Source: Oscillospiraceae bacterium (GTDB lineage Bacteria; Bacillota; Clostridia; Oscillospirales; Acutalibacteraceae). Taken from it: 34,072 nucleotides of DNA. The notes beneath the pieces were generated by a model that did not search any database, was not told the DNA's origin, and saw only the letters and a program-made list of their open reading frames with translations. The stretch lies in contig JAQVFM010000018.1 in assembly GCA_028697255.1 (NCBI GenBank), positions 1-34,072 on the forward strand. The letters are read 5' to 3'. Both the position numbers and the translations under genes were made by a program. Shown piece after piece: positions 1 through 7,694 of the stretch; positions within the stretch are counted from its first letter, which is position 1, and each line of letters begins with the position of its first letter.

Positions 1-603
1 GTTTACCGTGTGCTCGAGCTGGTTCTGCCATGCACCGTACTGAGCTCTGTCAGAGTTTACGGTTTCGATAGCTGTATCAATATCATCTGCTGTGGAAGCT
101 TTGGTGAGACCACCGGCAAAATTGATAGCAGAAATTTGGATCACAGCCGCACCTGAAATATCGGCTATGTCAACGCCCGCAAAAGTCGAATCGAGCATGG
201 CTATACCGTTAAATGTAGTGTCAGTTAAAATCTTGTCAATAGCTTCTCCCAAAGCATCAAGCTCGAGGTTGATGTTTGCAACGTCGGTCGCATCGTCATA
301 AGTGCCATTGGCTGCCTGAACCTTAAGCTCTTTCATCCTTATGAGCATGTCGGACACTTCGTTCAATGCGCCCTCTGCCGTTTGGATAAGTGAAATGCCG
401 TCCTGTGCATTTCTTGTTGCCTGGCTAAGGCTGCGGATTTGACTTCTCATTTTTTCGGAAATGGAAAGACCCGCTGCATCGTCGGCAGCACGGTTAATCC
501 TAAGACCGGATGAAAGCTTTTCCATTGCTTTGCTGGACTGAAGATTGTTCACATTCATTTGACGCAATGTGTTCAGTGCAGAAATATTGTGATTAATACG
601 CAT
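1..603 (-). CDS. Flagellin, N-terminal part (runs off the left edge)
   Basis: Reverse complement from 603 translates MRINHNISALNTLRQMNVNNLQSSKAMEKLSSGLRINRAADDAAGLSISEKMRSQIRSLSQATRNAQDGISLIQTAEGALNEVSDM..., a classic flagellin D0/D1; SD aaggagg upstream. Absent from the ORF track because it has no stop in the window. Confidence 0.97.
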   Translation of the reverse strand, partial: MRINHNISALNTLRQMNVNNLQSSKAMEKLSSGLRINRAADDAAGLSISEKMRSQIRSLSQATRNAQDGISLIQTAEGALNEVSDMLIRMKELKVQAANGTYDDATDVANINLELDALGEAIDKILTDTTFNGIAMLDSTFAGVDIADISGAAVIQISAINFAGGLTKASTADDIDTAIETVNSDRAQYGAWQNQLEHTVN

Positions 604-685
604 GTTTTTTCCTCCTTGAAACGTGTTGAATTCCTTTTCATTTATAAAAAGCAGTCCGTACGCTACAGCTTTTTATCTACTTTAT

Positions 686-712
686 ATATCGGCTAAAAAT
701 TACATTTATTTA
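686..712 (-). promoter_or_regulatory. Sigma-D (sigma-28) promoter for flagellin: TAAA-N15-GCCGATAT
   Basis: Reverse complement reads TAAA (709-712), 15-nt spacer (694-708), GCCGATAT (686-693); exact match to the sigma-D consensus, 5' of the flagellin ATG. Confidence 0.9.
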
Positions 713-936
713 GGGTTTTTGATCATTTTTTTTATTGTTTTAAGCTGTTCGTCTGACACAGCTTTAGATGCATGAATGTTTTCTTTTTTTGTATCCAATA
801 TTTCCTTACGCAAAATTGTCACATCCGGCGGCGCATCGATCCCGATTCGTACCTTACCGTCTATTTCCAAAACGGTAACCACAATGTCTTGCCCTATAAG
901 AAATGATTCCCCCGGTTTTCTTGAAATAATAAGCAT
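706..936 (-). CDS. csrA: Carbon storage regulator CsrA
   Basis: 76 aa, MLIISRKPGESFLIGQDIVVTVLEIDGKVRIGIDAPPDVTILRKEI; canonical CsrA, next to fliW. Confidence 0.97.
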   Translation of the reverse strand: MLIISRKPGESFLIGQDIVVTVLEIDGKVRIGIDAPPDVTILRKEILDTKKENIHASKAVSDEQLKTIKKMIKNPK

Positions 937-1371
937 TTATACCAACTCGTTATCTTTTATAATTCTGAATTTTATAGGGTAATCCGGCTCGTCTGTTACA
1001 TATTGCTTTGCATGATTGTTTTCTATATTCAACACAATCGGTGATTTCAGGTTAATAGTAATGTCTTTAATGTTGCCCGGAATAGTAGCGATGGCAAGAC
1101 ATCTCAAATGCTCTTTACATTTTACCTTAAGCTCTCTGCATACCCTATTGTTTAATGGCGGCTTGTAGCCGGGGTAAAAATAAACCGGGTCACATACAAT
1201 AAAGCTAACCCGGCCGCACTGCGATTGAAGATGTATAAACGGCCATATATCCTTTGAAAATTTAAGGTCATATCGCTTTATATCTTCAAACCCCAATATG
1301 CCGTCCTCAAAAATGAGCGTATTCGAGCTTTGATTTGTTTTTGCTTCCATAACATTATCACCATTAATCAT
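937..1371 (-). CDS. fliW: Flagellar assembly factor FliW
   Basis: FEDGILGFEDIKRYDL... and SPIVLNIENNHAKQYVTDEPDYPIKFRI are FliW-like. The track extends the ORF to 1401; start at 1371 (ATG overlapping the previous stop) or the internal MEAKTN is more likely. Confidence 0.92.
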   Translation of the reverse strand: MINGDNVMEAKTNQSSNTLIFEDGILGFEDIKRYDLKFSKDIWPFIHLQSQCGRVSFIVCDPVYFYPGYKPPLNNRVCRELKVKCKEHLRCLAIATIPGNIKDITINLKSPIVLNIENNHAKQYVTDEPDYPIKFRIIKDNELV

Positions 1372-1973
1372 ACTCTCGCCTCGAAACCATGCTCTTTGCA
1401 TCTGACTTTAGGTCGATTATAATTCTCCGGAATATGTTCTATAATCACCTGGGGGTGTTTTACTATATGTATTTTTAATTCATAAGGAACATATTCAAAA
1501 ACAGGGCGGCTGATATCCCAGATAAACTCAAGTTCATCGGGGATATAACTAATATCCAGCTTTCCTTCGGTTACTGTTATTTCCGGACCACCGTTTGGAA
1601 TAAAGCTAAGTGCGGTTTCGATAACGGGAAAAAACCTTTCAGCAACAATATCAGCAATGCTGACATTGTGGGTGGCCATAGCATTGCCCTCTTCAACTGT
1701 ATTACCAACTGCTTCCCGTGCTGCCGTCACTGCCTTTGCTGCATACTCTTTCATAAGGGCAAGTGTCGGCTTCAGGGAAAGTATGCTTTGCCTTAGCCCC
1801 TTGTTAGATATATTTATCCTTGCAGGCTCGGTCCTTATTTTAAGCCCGTTAACCTTACGGACTATCTTCAACTGTGGCTTTGGACTGTGGATTTTTAGCT
1901 CGGCCTTTTTAGATTCGAACCGCAATTGTATTGGAACGGAACTTATTCTAAAAAGTGGTCGCAATTGTGACAC
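1368..1973 (-). CDS. DUF6470 (YviE-like) family protein of the flgL-fliW region
   Basis: 201 aa located between flgL and fliW; PQLKIVRKVNGLKIRTEPARINIS... and the C-terminal VPYELKIHIVKHPQVIIEHIP are typical of this family. Confidence 0.75.
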   Translation of the reverse strand: MSQLRPLFRISSVPIQLRFESKKAELKIHSPKPQLKIVRKVNGLKIRTEPARINISNKGLRQSILSLKPTLALMKEYAAKAVTAAREAVGNTVEEGNAMATHNVSIADIVAERFFPVIETALSFIPNGGPEITVTEGKLDISYIPDELEFIWDISRPVFEYVPYELKIHIVKHPQVIIEHIPENYNRPKVRCKEHGFEARV

Positions 1974-1980
1974 CTCAAAT

Positions 1981-2973
1981 TTACCTTAAAAAATCAAGAA
2001 GTGAAAGCTCAAGCATTTTGGAACCCATTTGAAGCGCGGCTTTGTATGTCATCTCTGCCATTTTATAGTGCATAATCGCCTCGGCCTCATCAACGGATTC
2101 AACCGAATTTTGCTTATTCTTAAGATTAAGTTCATCTAATGATAACCTATCATCCAAAAATTCGATAAAATTACACCTTTCACCTATCCCGGCAACCTCA
2201 ACTAAAATAGTGTCGAATTTTTGAGACAGCTTTTGCAAATATTGCTCCATTTGAGACATATCGTTGTTTTGAAGCGATGTAACTATTTGAGAAAATAGAT
2301 TATAAATATTGTTTGAAAACCCATTTTCGTCGATGCCATATCCCAAAATTTGACTGCCCGGAATGCCGACCGGCAAGGCAGAATGTGCAAGTGGCTGTCC
2401 CGACACATCAAATGCAAGTCCGAGTCCGATATCAGCGTATATCTGCTCGGTACTTACCGATGCATTATCCATATCCTCACCGTTATAAAACAGCTTTCCC
2501 GAATCAATAGTAAAAGGGGGAGTCACCGTGTTCGGACCGCCAAAAATGTATTTACCCGCAAAATTAGTGTTTCCAAGCTTAAAAATCTGATCCTGTAAGC
2601 TTTTAATGATGTTAGCCGTAACTTGCCTGTTTTCTTCGGACATTGTCCCGTTGACAGCCTGTATTAAAGAATCCTTGGCTTGTGACAAAATATCTGAAAT
2701 GCCCATAAGTGTAGACTCAATTTCATCATATGTGCCTTGTATATCGCGGATATTATTTCTATATTGTTCTGTTCTTGCTATACTTCTTCTTATTTTAAAT
2801 GCTTTAAGAGCTCCGGCTGTATCCTCCGAAGCTTTAGAAAACTTCATCCCTGTATAAACCTGTTCACCGATAGCATCCATGTTTGAGGCTGCACTGTTGA
2901 TACTTCTGGTAAACTTATTGACAAACATGTTATTGGTAACGCGCATAAGTAATGCCCCCTTATCTTCCAACAA
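1981..2973 (-). CDS. flgL: Flagellar hook-associated protein 3 FlgL
   Basis: 330 aa, MRVTNNMFVNKFTRSINSAASNMDAIGEQVYTGMKFSKASEDTAGALKAFKIRRSI; flagellin-like N-terminus, next to flgK. Confidence 0.93.
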   Translation of the reverse strand: MLEDKGALLMRVTNNMFVNKFTRSINSAASNMDAIGEQVYTGMKFSKASEDTAGALKAFKIRRSIARTEQYRNNIRDIQGTYDEIESTLMGISDILSQAKDSLIQAVNGTMSEENRQVTANIIKSLQDQIFKLGNTNFAGKYIFGGPNTVTPPFTIDSGKLFYNGEDMDNASVSTEQIYADIGLGLAFDVSGQPLAHSALPVGIPGSQILGYGIDENGFSNNIYNLFSQIVTSLQNNDMSQMEQYLQKLSQKFDTILVEVAGIGERCNFIEFLDDRLSLDELNLKNKQNSVESVDEAEAIMHYKMAEMTYKAALQMGSKMLELSLLDFLR

Positions 2974-4408
2974 TGCCGGTTCTGTTTATAAGAACTTCGA
3001 GCATTTCGTCCATTGCTGTCATAATGCGGGCCGCGGCATTGTATGCCTTTTGGTATTTCACCATATTTATAGCTTCTTCGTCAATAGAAACGCCCATAAT
3101 GGACTCACGCTGGTTATAAATAGTATTTAAAACAAATTCTGATGCGTCTCGCATATCTCGGGTGTACTCGGTCTCAATTGAGATATCACCTATCAATGAC
3201 ACTGCGAACTCTTCAAATGTTCCCGTAAAATATGGTGTTATACTCCGCTTTGTGTTCATGCTGTCCAGCATTTTGAGCAGGTTTTGGTTGCTGCCATCCT
3301 CAGATGACAAGTCAGATTCCGTAATAAACTGCGCATCGTTGAGCCATTCATCGGACAGCCTGATACTTTCGGCAGTAATATTACCGTTTTCGTCTCCGAC
3401 AAATAGCAGATTTATGCCTGAAGGATCATTAATGTTATTGAAATTATCGGCAAAAGCTTTCGCCAAGTCATCAATCGCTTGCTCGAAATATGCTATACCC
3501 CTTGTGCCGTCTTCGTCGGCCGATGCATAAATGCCTTTACCGTTAAGACCTTCGATATATCCTGCAATACTGCCGGAAGTAATCTCTATCTCTTGTTTGC
3601 CGTTAAGCATTACCGACACGGGATAACCCGAAGCCTCAAAAGATAGAGTGCTTATCTTATTGTTTATTTCACTGTCAATAATGTATGTACCATTAAGCTT
3701 AACCGAAACCTGACCGTCCGGCTTTAGCTCATAGTCTGCCCCGATTAGACCCGACAATTTATCAAGCATTAGATTTCTCTCGTCCAAAAGCTCGTTAGGG
3801 CTATAACCGTGTGCATATTCACCTTTTATTCGAAAATTTAGTTCAGCAATTCTTTTTATGGTTCGATTTACATCATCTATGTCGGTTTTGGCATAGAAAA
3901 CCTGCTGTTCCTTAATATCTTTTAAGCTTAGAGAATACTGATTAAACACTTCGGCAACCTTTTGAGCCGATGATCTGAATATCGAAGCAAACTCTACGGT
4001 TTCGGCGTTTAAAGAAAAATCCTGCAGTTTATTATAAAAATCATTAAGCCTTTCGTTAAGACCGTTTGTTGATATCTCGTCAAGCACGTTCTCTATATCG
4101 GTAAGTACAGATAACCTCACAGACAACTTTCCTAATTCGGCAGACTCTTTTCTATACCGGATATCAATAAATTGATCCCTAATCTGCTGTATGCCCTTGA
4201 TGTCTGCTCCCTGACCAACTGAATCGCCTTTTGCCCTTGCATATCTTGTTGCCCCGGTGTCAAGAGACAGCGACGAAATATCGACCCTTTGCCTTGTATA
4301 TCCTTCGGTATTTACGTTTGAAACATTTTGCCCGGTAACATCCAAAGCCCTTTGGCTTACCATCAAAGCTTTTCTGGCTGCTTCAAATCCAAAAAAAGTG
4401 GCTCTCAT
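2960..4408 (-). CDS. flgK: Flagellar hook-associated protein 1 FlgK
   Basis: 482 aa, FEAARKALMVSQRALDVTGQNVSNVNTEGYTRQRVD... and C-terminal EEAINMVKYQKAYNAAARIMTAMDEMLEVLINRTGIVGR. Confidence 0.96.
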   Translation of the reverse strand: MRATFFGFEAARKALMVSQRALDVTGQNVSNVNTEGYTRQRVDISSLSLDTGATRYARAKGDSVGQGADIKGIQQIRDQFIDIRYRKESAELGKLSVRLSVLTDIENVLDEISTNGLNERLNDFYNKLQDFSLNAETVEFASIFRSSAQKVAEVFNQYSLSLKDIKEQQVFYAKTDIDDVNRTIKRIAELNFRIKGEYAHGYSPNELLDERNLMLDKLSGLIGADYELKPDGQVSVKLNGTYIIDSEINNKISTLSFEASGYPVSVMLNGKQEIEITSGSIAGYIEGLNGKGIYASADEDGTRGIAYFEQAIDDLAKAFADNFNNINDPSGINLLFVGDENGNITAESIRLSDEWLNDAQFITESDLSSEDGSNQNLLKMLDSMNTKRSITPYFTGTFEEFAVSLIGDISIETEYTRDMRDASEFVLNTIYNQRESIMGVSIDEEAINMVKYQKAYNAAARIMTAMDEMLEVLINRTGIVGR

Positions 4409-4426
4409 ATTAACCTCCGCGTATCT

Positions 4427-4861
4427 CTAAACCTTGTAAAACCTAATGTTTTCCGCCTCATTTGAGTGATCTTTTGACAACAGCTCATTGACAACTGACA
4501 GGCGCTGTTTGAGCAATTTTTGATTTAAATCATTAACTTTTTTCAATTTAAATAATACATCACTAAGATTTTCAAAAACCTCAGTGTATTTATCTTTATA
4601 CTCATCCTCGACACAGCGTTCGATAACCTCGTTTATGGTCATTTCGGAAAGCCCCATCTCATCTAAAAGCTTTGTTCTTTTGTGCTCGAGGCTCTCTATT
4701 TGCATAACAAACAACTGATCATCACGAACAATTGCGTCAAGCACTTTGATATCTCCAACGACTAAACAATGTGTTTTTTTGTTTTGGATAGTTAAATATT
4801 TGTTGCAGGTATCAAGTTGATCCTGCAAAACCCTTAATAGCTGTCGGGTTTTTTTCAACAC
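4427..4861 (-). CDS. flgN: FlgN-type flagellar chaperone
   Basis: 144-aa helical protein between flgM and flgK; position and composition typical of FlgN. Confidence 0.78.
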   Translation of the reverse strand: MLKKTRQLLRVLQDQLDTCNKYLTIQNKKTHCLVVGDIKVLDAIVRDDQLFVMQIESLEHKRTKLLDEMGLSEMTINEVIERCVEDEYKDKYTEVFENLSDVLFKLKKVNDLNQKLLKQRLSVVNELLSKDHSNEAENIRFYKV

Positions 4862-4888
4862 CCCTCGCCTCTTTCCTCACAAAGGAGA

Positions 4889-5173
4889 TTATAAAAGCAT
4901 AGCTTTAATAATGTCACCGGTATCTACACGATAACTGCCTTGCTCTATTCTCTGTTTAATGGAATCAAGCTTTTCCACACTGAGCTTTCTGCTTTGAAAC
5001 TTAACAATATTTTCTTTTATTGCAAGCTCCATCCGACTGACAGACGAACCGGTATCAATCTCAATTCTGTCGGTATTTCTTTTTGATCCCTGCACGCCAG
5101 TCTTACTTTGAAGTTTTTTCGGTGTGACTGAAGGTGAGATATGGTTTATCTTATTTATACGCATAATTGCCAC
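4889..5173 (-). CDS. flgM: Anti-sigma-28 factor FlgM
   Basis: MRINKINHISPS... and DSIKQRIEQGSYRVDTGDIIKAMLL match FlgM; start is GTG 5173 or ATG 5164. Confidence 0.9.
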   Translation of the reverse strand: MAIMRINKINHISPSVTPKKLQSKTGVQGSKRNTDRIEIDTGSSVSRMELAIKENIVKFQSRKLSVEKLDSIKQRIEQGSYRVDTGDIIKAMLL

Positions 5174-5204
5174 CCGACTTTCTTTATACCAATCTTCACC
5201 TTAT

Positions 5205-5231
5205 ATATCGGACGATTTTTAAAATTGTTTA
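5205..5231 (-). promoter_or_regulatory. Sigma-D promoter for flgM and the late operon: TAAA-N15-TCCGATAT
   Basis: Reverse complement reads TAAA (5228-5231), 15-nt spacer (5213-5227), TCCGATAT (5205-5212); one mismatch to GCCGATAT; just upstream of flgM. Confidence 0.85.
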
Positions 5232-5234
5232 ATT

Positions 5235-5933
5235 TTATCTTAAATTATTTATAATATTTTCAATTTCGTCCGCGGTCTGTATCATCTTGGCATTAAACTG
5301 AAAGGCTTTTTGTATTGCTATCAAATCTGACATTTCGCCAACCATATCCACATTTGACATTTCGATATAGCCGGCTCGTACTGTGCCATCAGCCGCATAT
5401 GCCTCGCCCGACCTTTCTGTTGCCACAAAAAGATTATCGCCGCCTTTATCAAGTCCTGTCGGGTTCGAAAAGTTGAATATTCCAATTTTGCTTTGCAAAT
5501 CCTCACCATCGACAAGCACCCTGCCGCCATCTTTTCCGGCAACATAGCCACCGCTCGCCGTAACAAGATAATTCCCCGACTGCTCATACGAAATGTAAAA
5601 AGTGCCGTCTCTTGTATACCTTACACCTTGATTTGTTATCACCCCGAAATAACCTTCACAATCAAGCGCAAAATCAAGCTCGTTTCCGGTATGCACAAAT
5701 CCATTGCGTGCGTGGTTTGTGGTAATCTCGGCAGCCCTCACCCCATTACCGACCTTGAGGTTCTGTATGCCTCCGTCTTGGGTTCCAAGATTGCTGTACA
5801 GAAGCTGCCCGAATCTAACTCTTTGTTTCTTAAAACCTGTTGTGTTGACATTGGCAATGTTGTTTGCCGTGTTGTCCATTGCCATTTGCTGGCATGCAAG
5901 GCCCGATCCTGCTGTATAAAATCCCCTTATCAT
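5235..5933 (-). CDS. flgG: Flagellar hook-basal body (rod) protein, FlgG-like
   Basis: 232 aa, MIRGFYTAGSGLACQQMAMDNTANNIANVNTTGFKKQRVRFGQLLYSNLG... and C-terminal SNVDMVGEMSDLIAIQKAFQFNAKMIQTADEI. Confidence 0.82.
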   Translation of the reverse strand: MIRGFYTAGSGLACQQMAMDNTANNIANVNTTGFKKQRVRFGQLLYSNLGTQDGGIQNLKVGNGVRAAEITTNHARNGFVHTGNELDFALDCEGYFGVITNQGVRYTRDGTFYISYEQSGNYLVTASGGYVAGKDGGRVLVDGEDLQSKIGIFNFSNPTGLDKGGDNLFVATERSGEAYAADGTVRAGYIEMSNVDMVGEMSDLIAIQKAFQFNAKMIQTADEIENIINNLR

Positions 5934-5949
5934 ATTTATGTCACTCTCC

Positions 5950-6720
5950 TTATACGTTCATTCTGCCTAATTCAGTAGCTTTTTGCAACGTTGAGTCAAT
6001 CATTTTTGCAACCTGGCTGCACGACTGGAACGAGCGCTGGCTGACCAGCATATCCATCATTTCTTCAATCATATCTGCGTTTGAAGCTTCCAAATACCCC
6101 TGGCAAACCCTTCCCGTAAACGCCCTTTGACCGGCATCACCCACTAACGCGAACATGCCCTGATCATGTTTTACAAGAGCATCCATGTTCGCCGGATTAA
6201 AGATCTCGAGAATGTCAATCATTTCTCCGTTAACAAATACCTCTCCGGCGGGTGTTACCTCAAAATGACTGCCACCGGTATTTATCGGCCCGTTTTGTCC
6301 TAAGAGAAATCCACCGGATATGCTGGTTATAAAGCCATTATCATCAAGGTAAAACTCTCCGTTTCTTGTGTAAAGAACACCTTGCTCACCCAACACCGAG
6401 AAAAAACCATCGCCGCTTATAGCCAGATCAAAAACGCCTCCGGTATGTGTCAGCACGCCCTGTTCAAAATCTGTAAATACACTGTCAATTGTCTGTCCCT
6501 GGCTTATGCTGCCTATTTGCATGCTTTGCTGAAGTGCTGTGCTGTCAAGCTTCATAACAAGCCTTTGCTGAAATGCCGAGCTAACCGCTTTGTCTTTTTT
6601 ATAACCGCTCGTCCTTGTGTTTGCAATATTGTCACCGGTTATGTCAAGTTTTCTGCTGTTTGCAACCATTCCCGCTCCGGCTGTGTAAAAACCTCTTACC
6701 ATGCAAATCATCCTTTCCAA
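5950..6720 (-). CDS. flgF: Flagellar hook-basal body (rod) protein, FlgF-like
   Basis: MVRGFYTAGAGMVANSRKLDITGDNIANTRTSGYKKDKAV... and C-terminal SNADMIEEMMDMLVSQRSFQSCSQVAKMIDSTLQKATELG. Confidence 0.78.
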   Translation of the reverse strand: MERMICMVRGFYTAGAGMVANSRKLDITGDNIANTRTSGYKKDKAVSSAFQQRLVMKLDSTALQQSMQIGSISQGQTIDSVFTDFEQGVLTHTGGVFDLAISGDGFFSVLGEQGVLYTRNGEFYLDDNGFITSISGGFLLGQNGPINTGGSHFEVTPAGEVFVNGEMIDILEIFNPANMDALVKHDQGMFALVGDAGQRAFTGRVCQGYLEASNADMIEEMMDMLVSQRSFQSCSQVAKMIDSTLQKATELGRMNV

Positions 6721-6836
6721 AGGTTTATCAATTTTTTATATACACTTGGCACCTGAATACTAATATAAAGCAGCATTTTAATACTATTATCAGTTTAAAA
6801 AAGCGGCAAGATGTCTACGGTTTACAATAGTATAAA

Positions 6837-7604
6837 TCATCTGGCAAGCATTAAATAACTGTTAAGAGCTTTCCTTATTCTTACAAGTGCCATCGAATGT
6901 ATTTGGCAAACGCGTGACGAGCTAATGCCCATAACGCTTGCAATATCCTTTACTCTCAACTCCTCATAATAAAAAAGCGATATGACTAATCTCTCTTTTT
7001 CCGGCAGGCTGTCTATAGCCTTTGCAAGTTTTTCCTTGGTCTCGCGTTCAATAATATGGTCCTGAGGTGATAGGCAGTTATCTTTTATATTAAAATTTAC
7101 TATTTCTTCAAATGATATAATATTGTAGCTGTGTGATTCATAAAGTATATTTTCGACTTCACTTTGTGTAATGCCCATTTCTTCCGCAATTTCTTTATAC
7201 CCCGGCTCGCGTCCCGTTCTTGCTTTTATTTTTTCATAGCATGTTTCAATTCTTTTCACCTTATCCCTTGCCGTTCTCGGCACCCAGTCCTGACCTCTTA
7301 TGTAATCGATGACCGATCCTCTTATCCTTAACGAAGCATACGTTTCAAACTTAACATCACGATTTGGATCATAGCTTTCAACCGCTTTTATAAGCGTTAT
7401 CATACCGTTGCTGATAATATCCTCAATTGATGCTTTGTTTGAAAAAACATGGTACATTTTTTTAGCGGTTATCTCCACAAGATGCATATAAAGCATAACA
7501 AGCTTGTTTCTCAGTTCTTTATCGCCTGTCTGCTTATATTTATCCCACAATTTTGCGGTGTTGGAATTTAAAGAGGTATTGACTTTTGATAATTCGTTAA
7601 TCAC
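6837..7604 (-). CDS. fliA: RNA polymerase sigma-28 factor (FliA/SigD)
   Basis: 255 aa, IEDIISNGMITLIKAVESYDPNRDVKFETYASLRIRGSVIDYIRGQDWVPR and VISLFYYEELRVKDIASVMGISSSRVCQIH; GTG start with SD aaagggg. Confidence 0.97.
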   Translation of the reverse strand: MINELSKVNTSLNSNTAKLWDKYKQTGDKELRNKLVMLYMHLVEITAKKMYHVFSNKASIEDIISNGMITLIKAVESYDPNRDVKFETYASLRIRGSVIDYIRGQDWVPRTARDKVKRIETCYEKIKARTGREPGYKEIAEEMGITQSEVENILYESHSYNIISFEEIVNFNIKDNCLSPQDHIIERETKEKLAKAIDSLPEKERLVISLFYYEELRVKDIASVMGISSSRVCQIHSMALVRIRKALNSYLMLAR

Positions 7605-7633
7605 TTTAATTTCACCCCTTTATGTGTTTTGTT

Positions 7634-7668
7634 CATACGGGCAAACACAGCCTGCCCGTATGTTTTTT
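7634..7668 (+). terminator. Perfect 10-bp hairpin followed by T6, in terminator orientation on the plus strand (antisense to the operon)
   Basis: CATACGGGCA-aacacagcc-TGCCCGTATG then TTTTTT. Confidence 0.6.
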
Positions 7669-7670
7669 GC

Positions 7671-7689
7671 GGGTGAATAAAATTCGCCC
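7671..7689. repeat. Intergenic palindrome GGGTGAAT-AAA-ATTCGCCC
   Basis: 8-bp stem (one G-T), shares GGGTGAAY-NNN-RTTCGCCC with the hairpin at 31563-31581. Confidence 0.55.
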
Positions 7690-7694
7690 CGGTG

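Noticed and set aside
6757-6836. Possible extra sigma-D promoter between fliA and flgF (TAAACCGTAGACATCTTGCCGC)
   Set aside because: Spacer is 13 nt and the -10 GCCGCTTT matches poorly.
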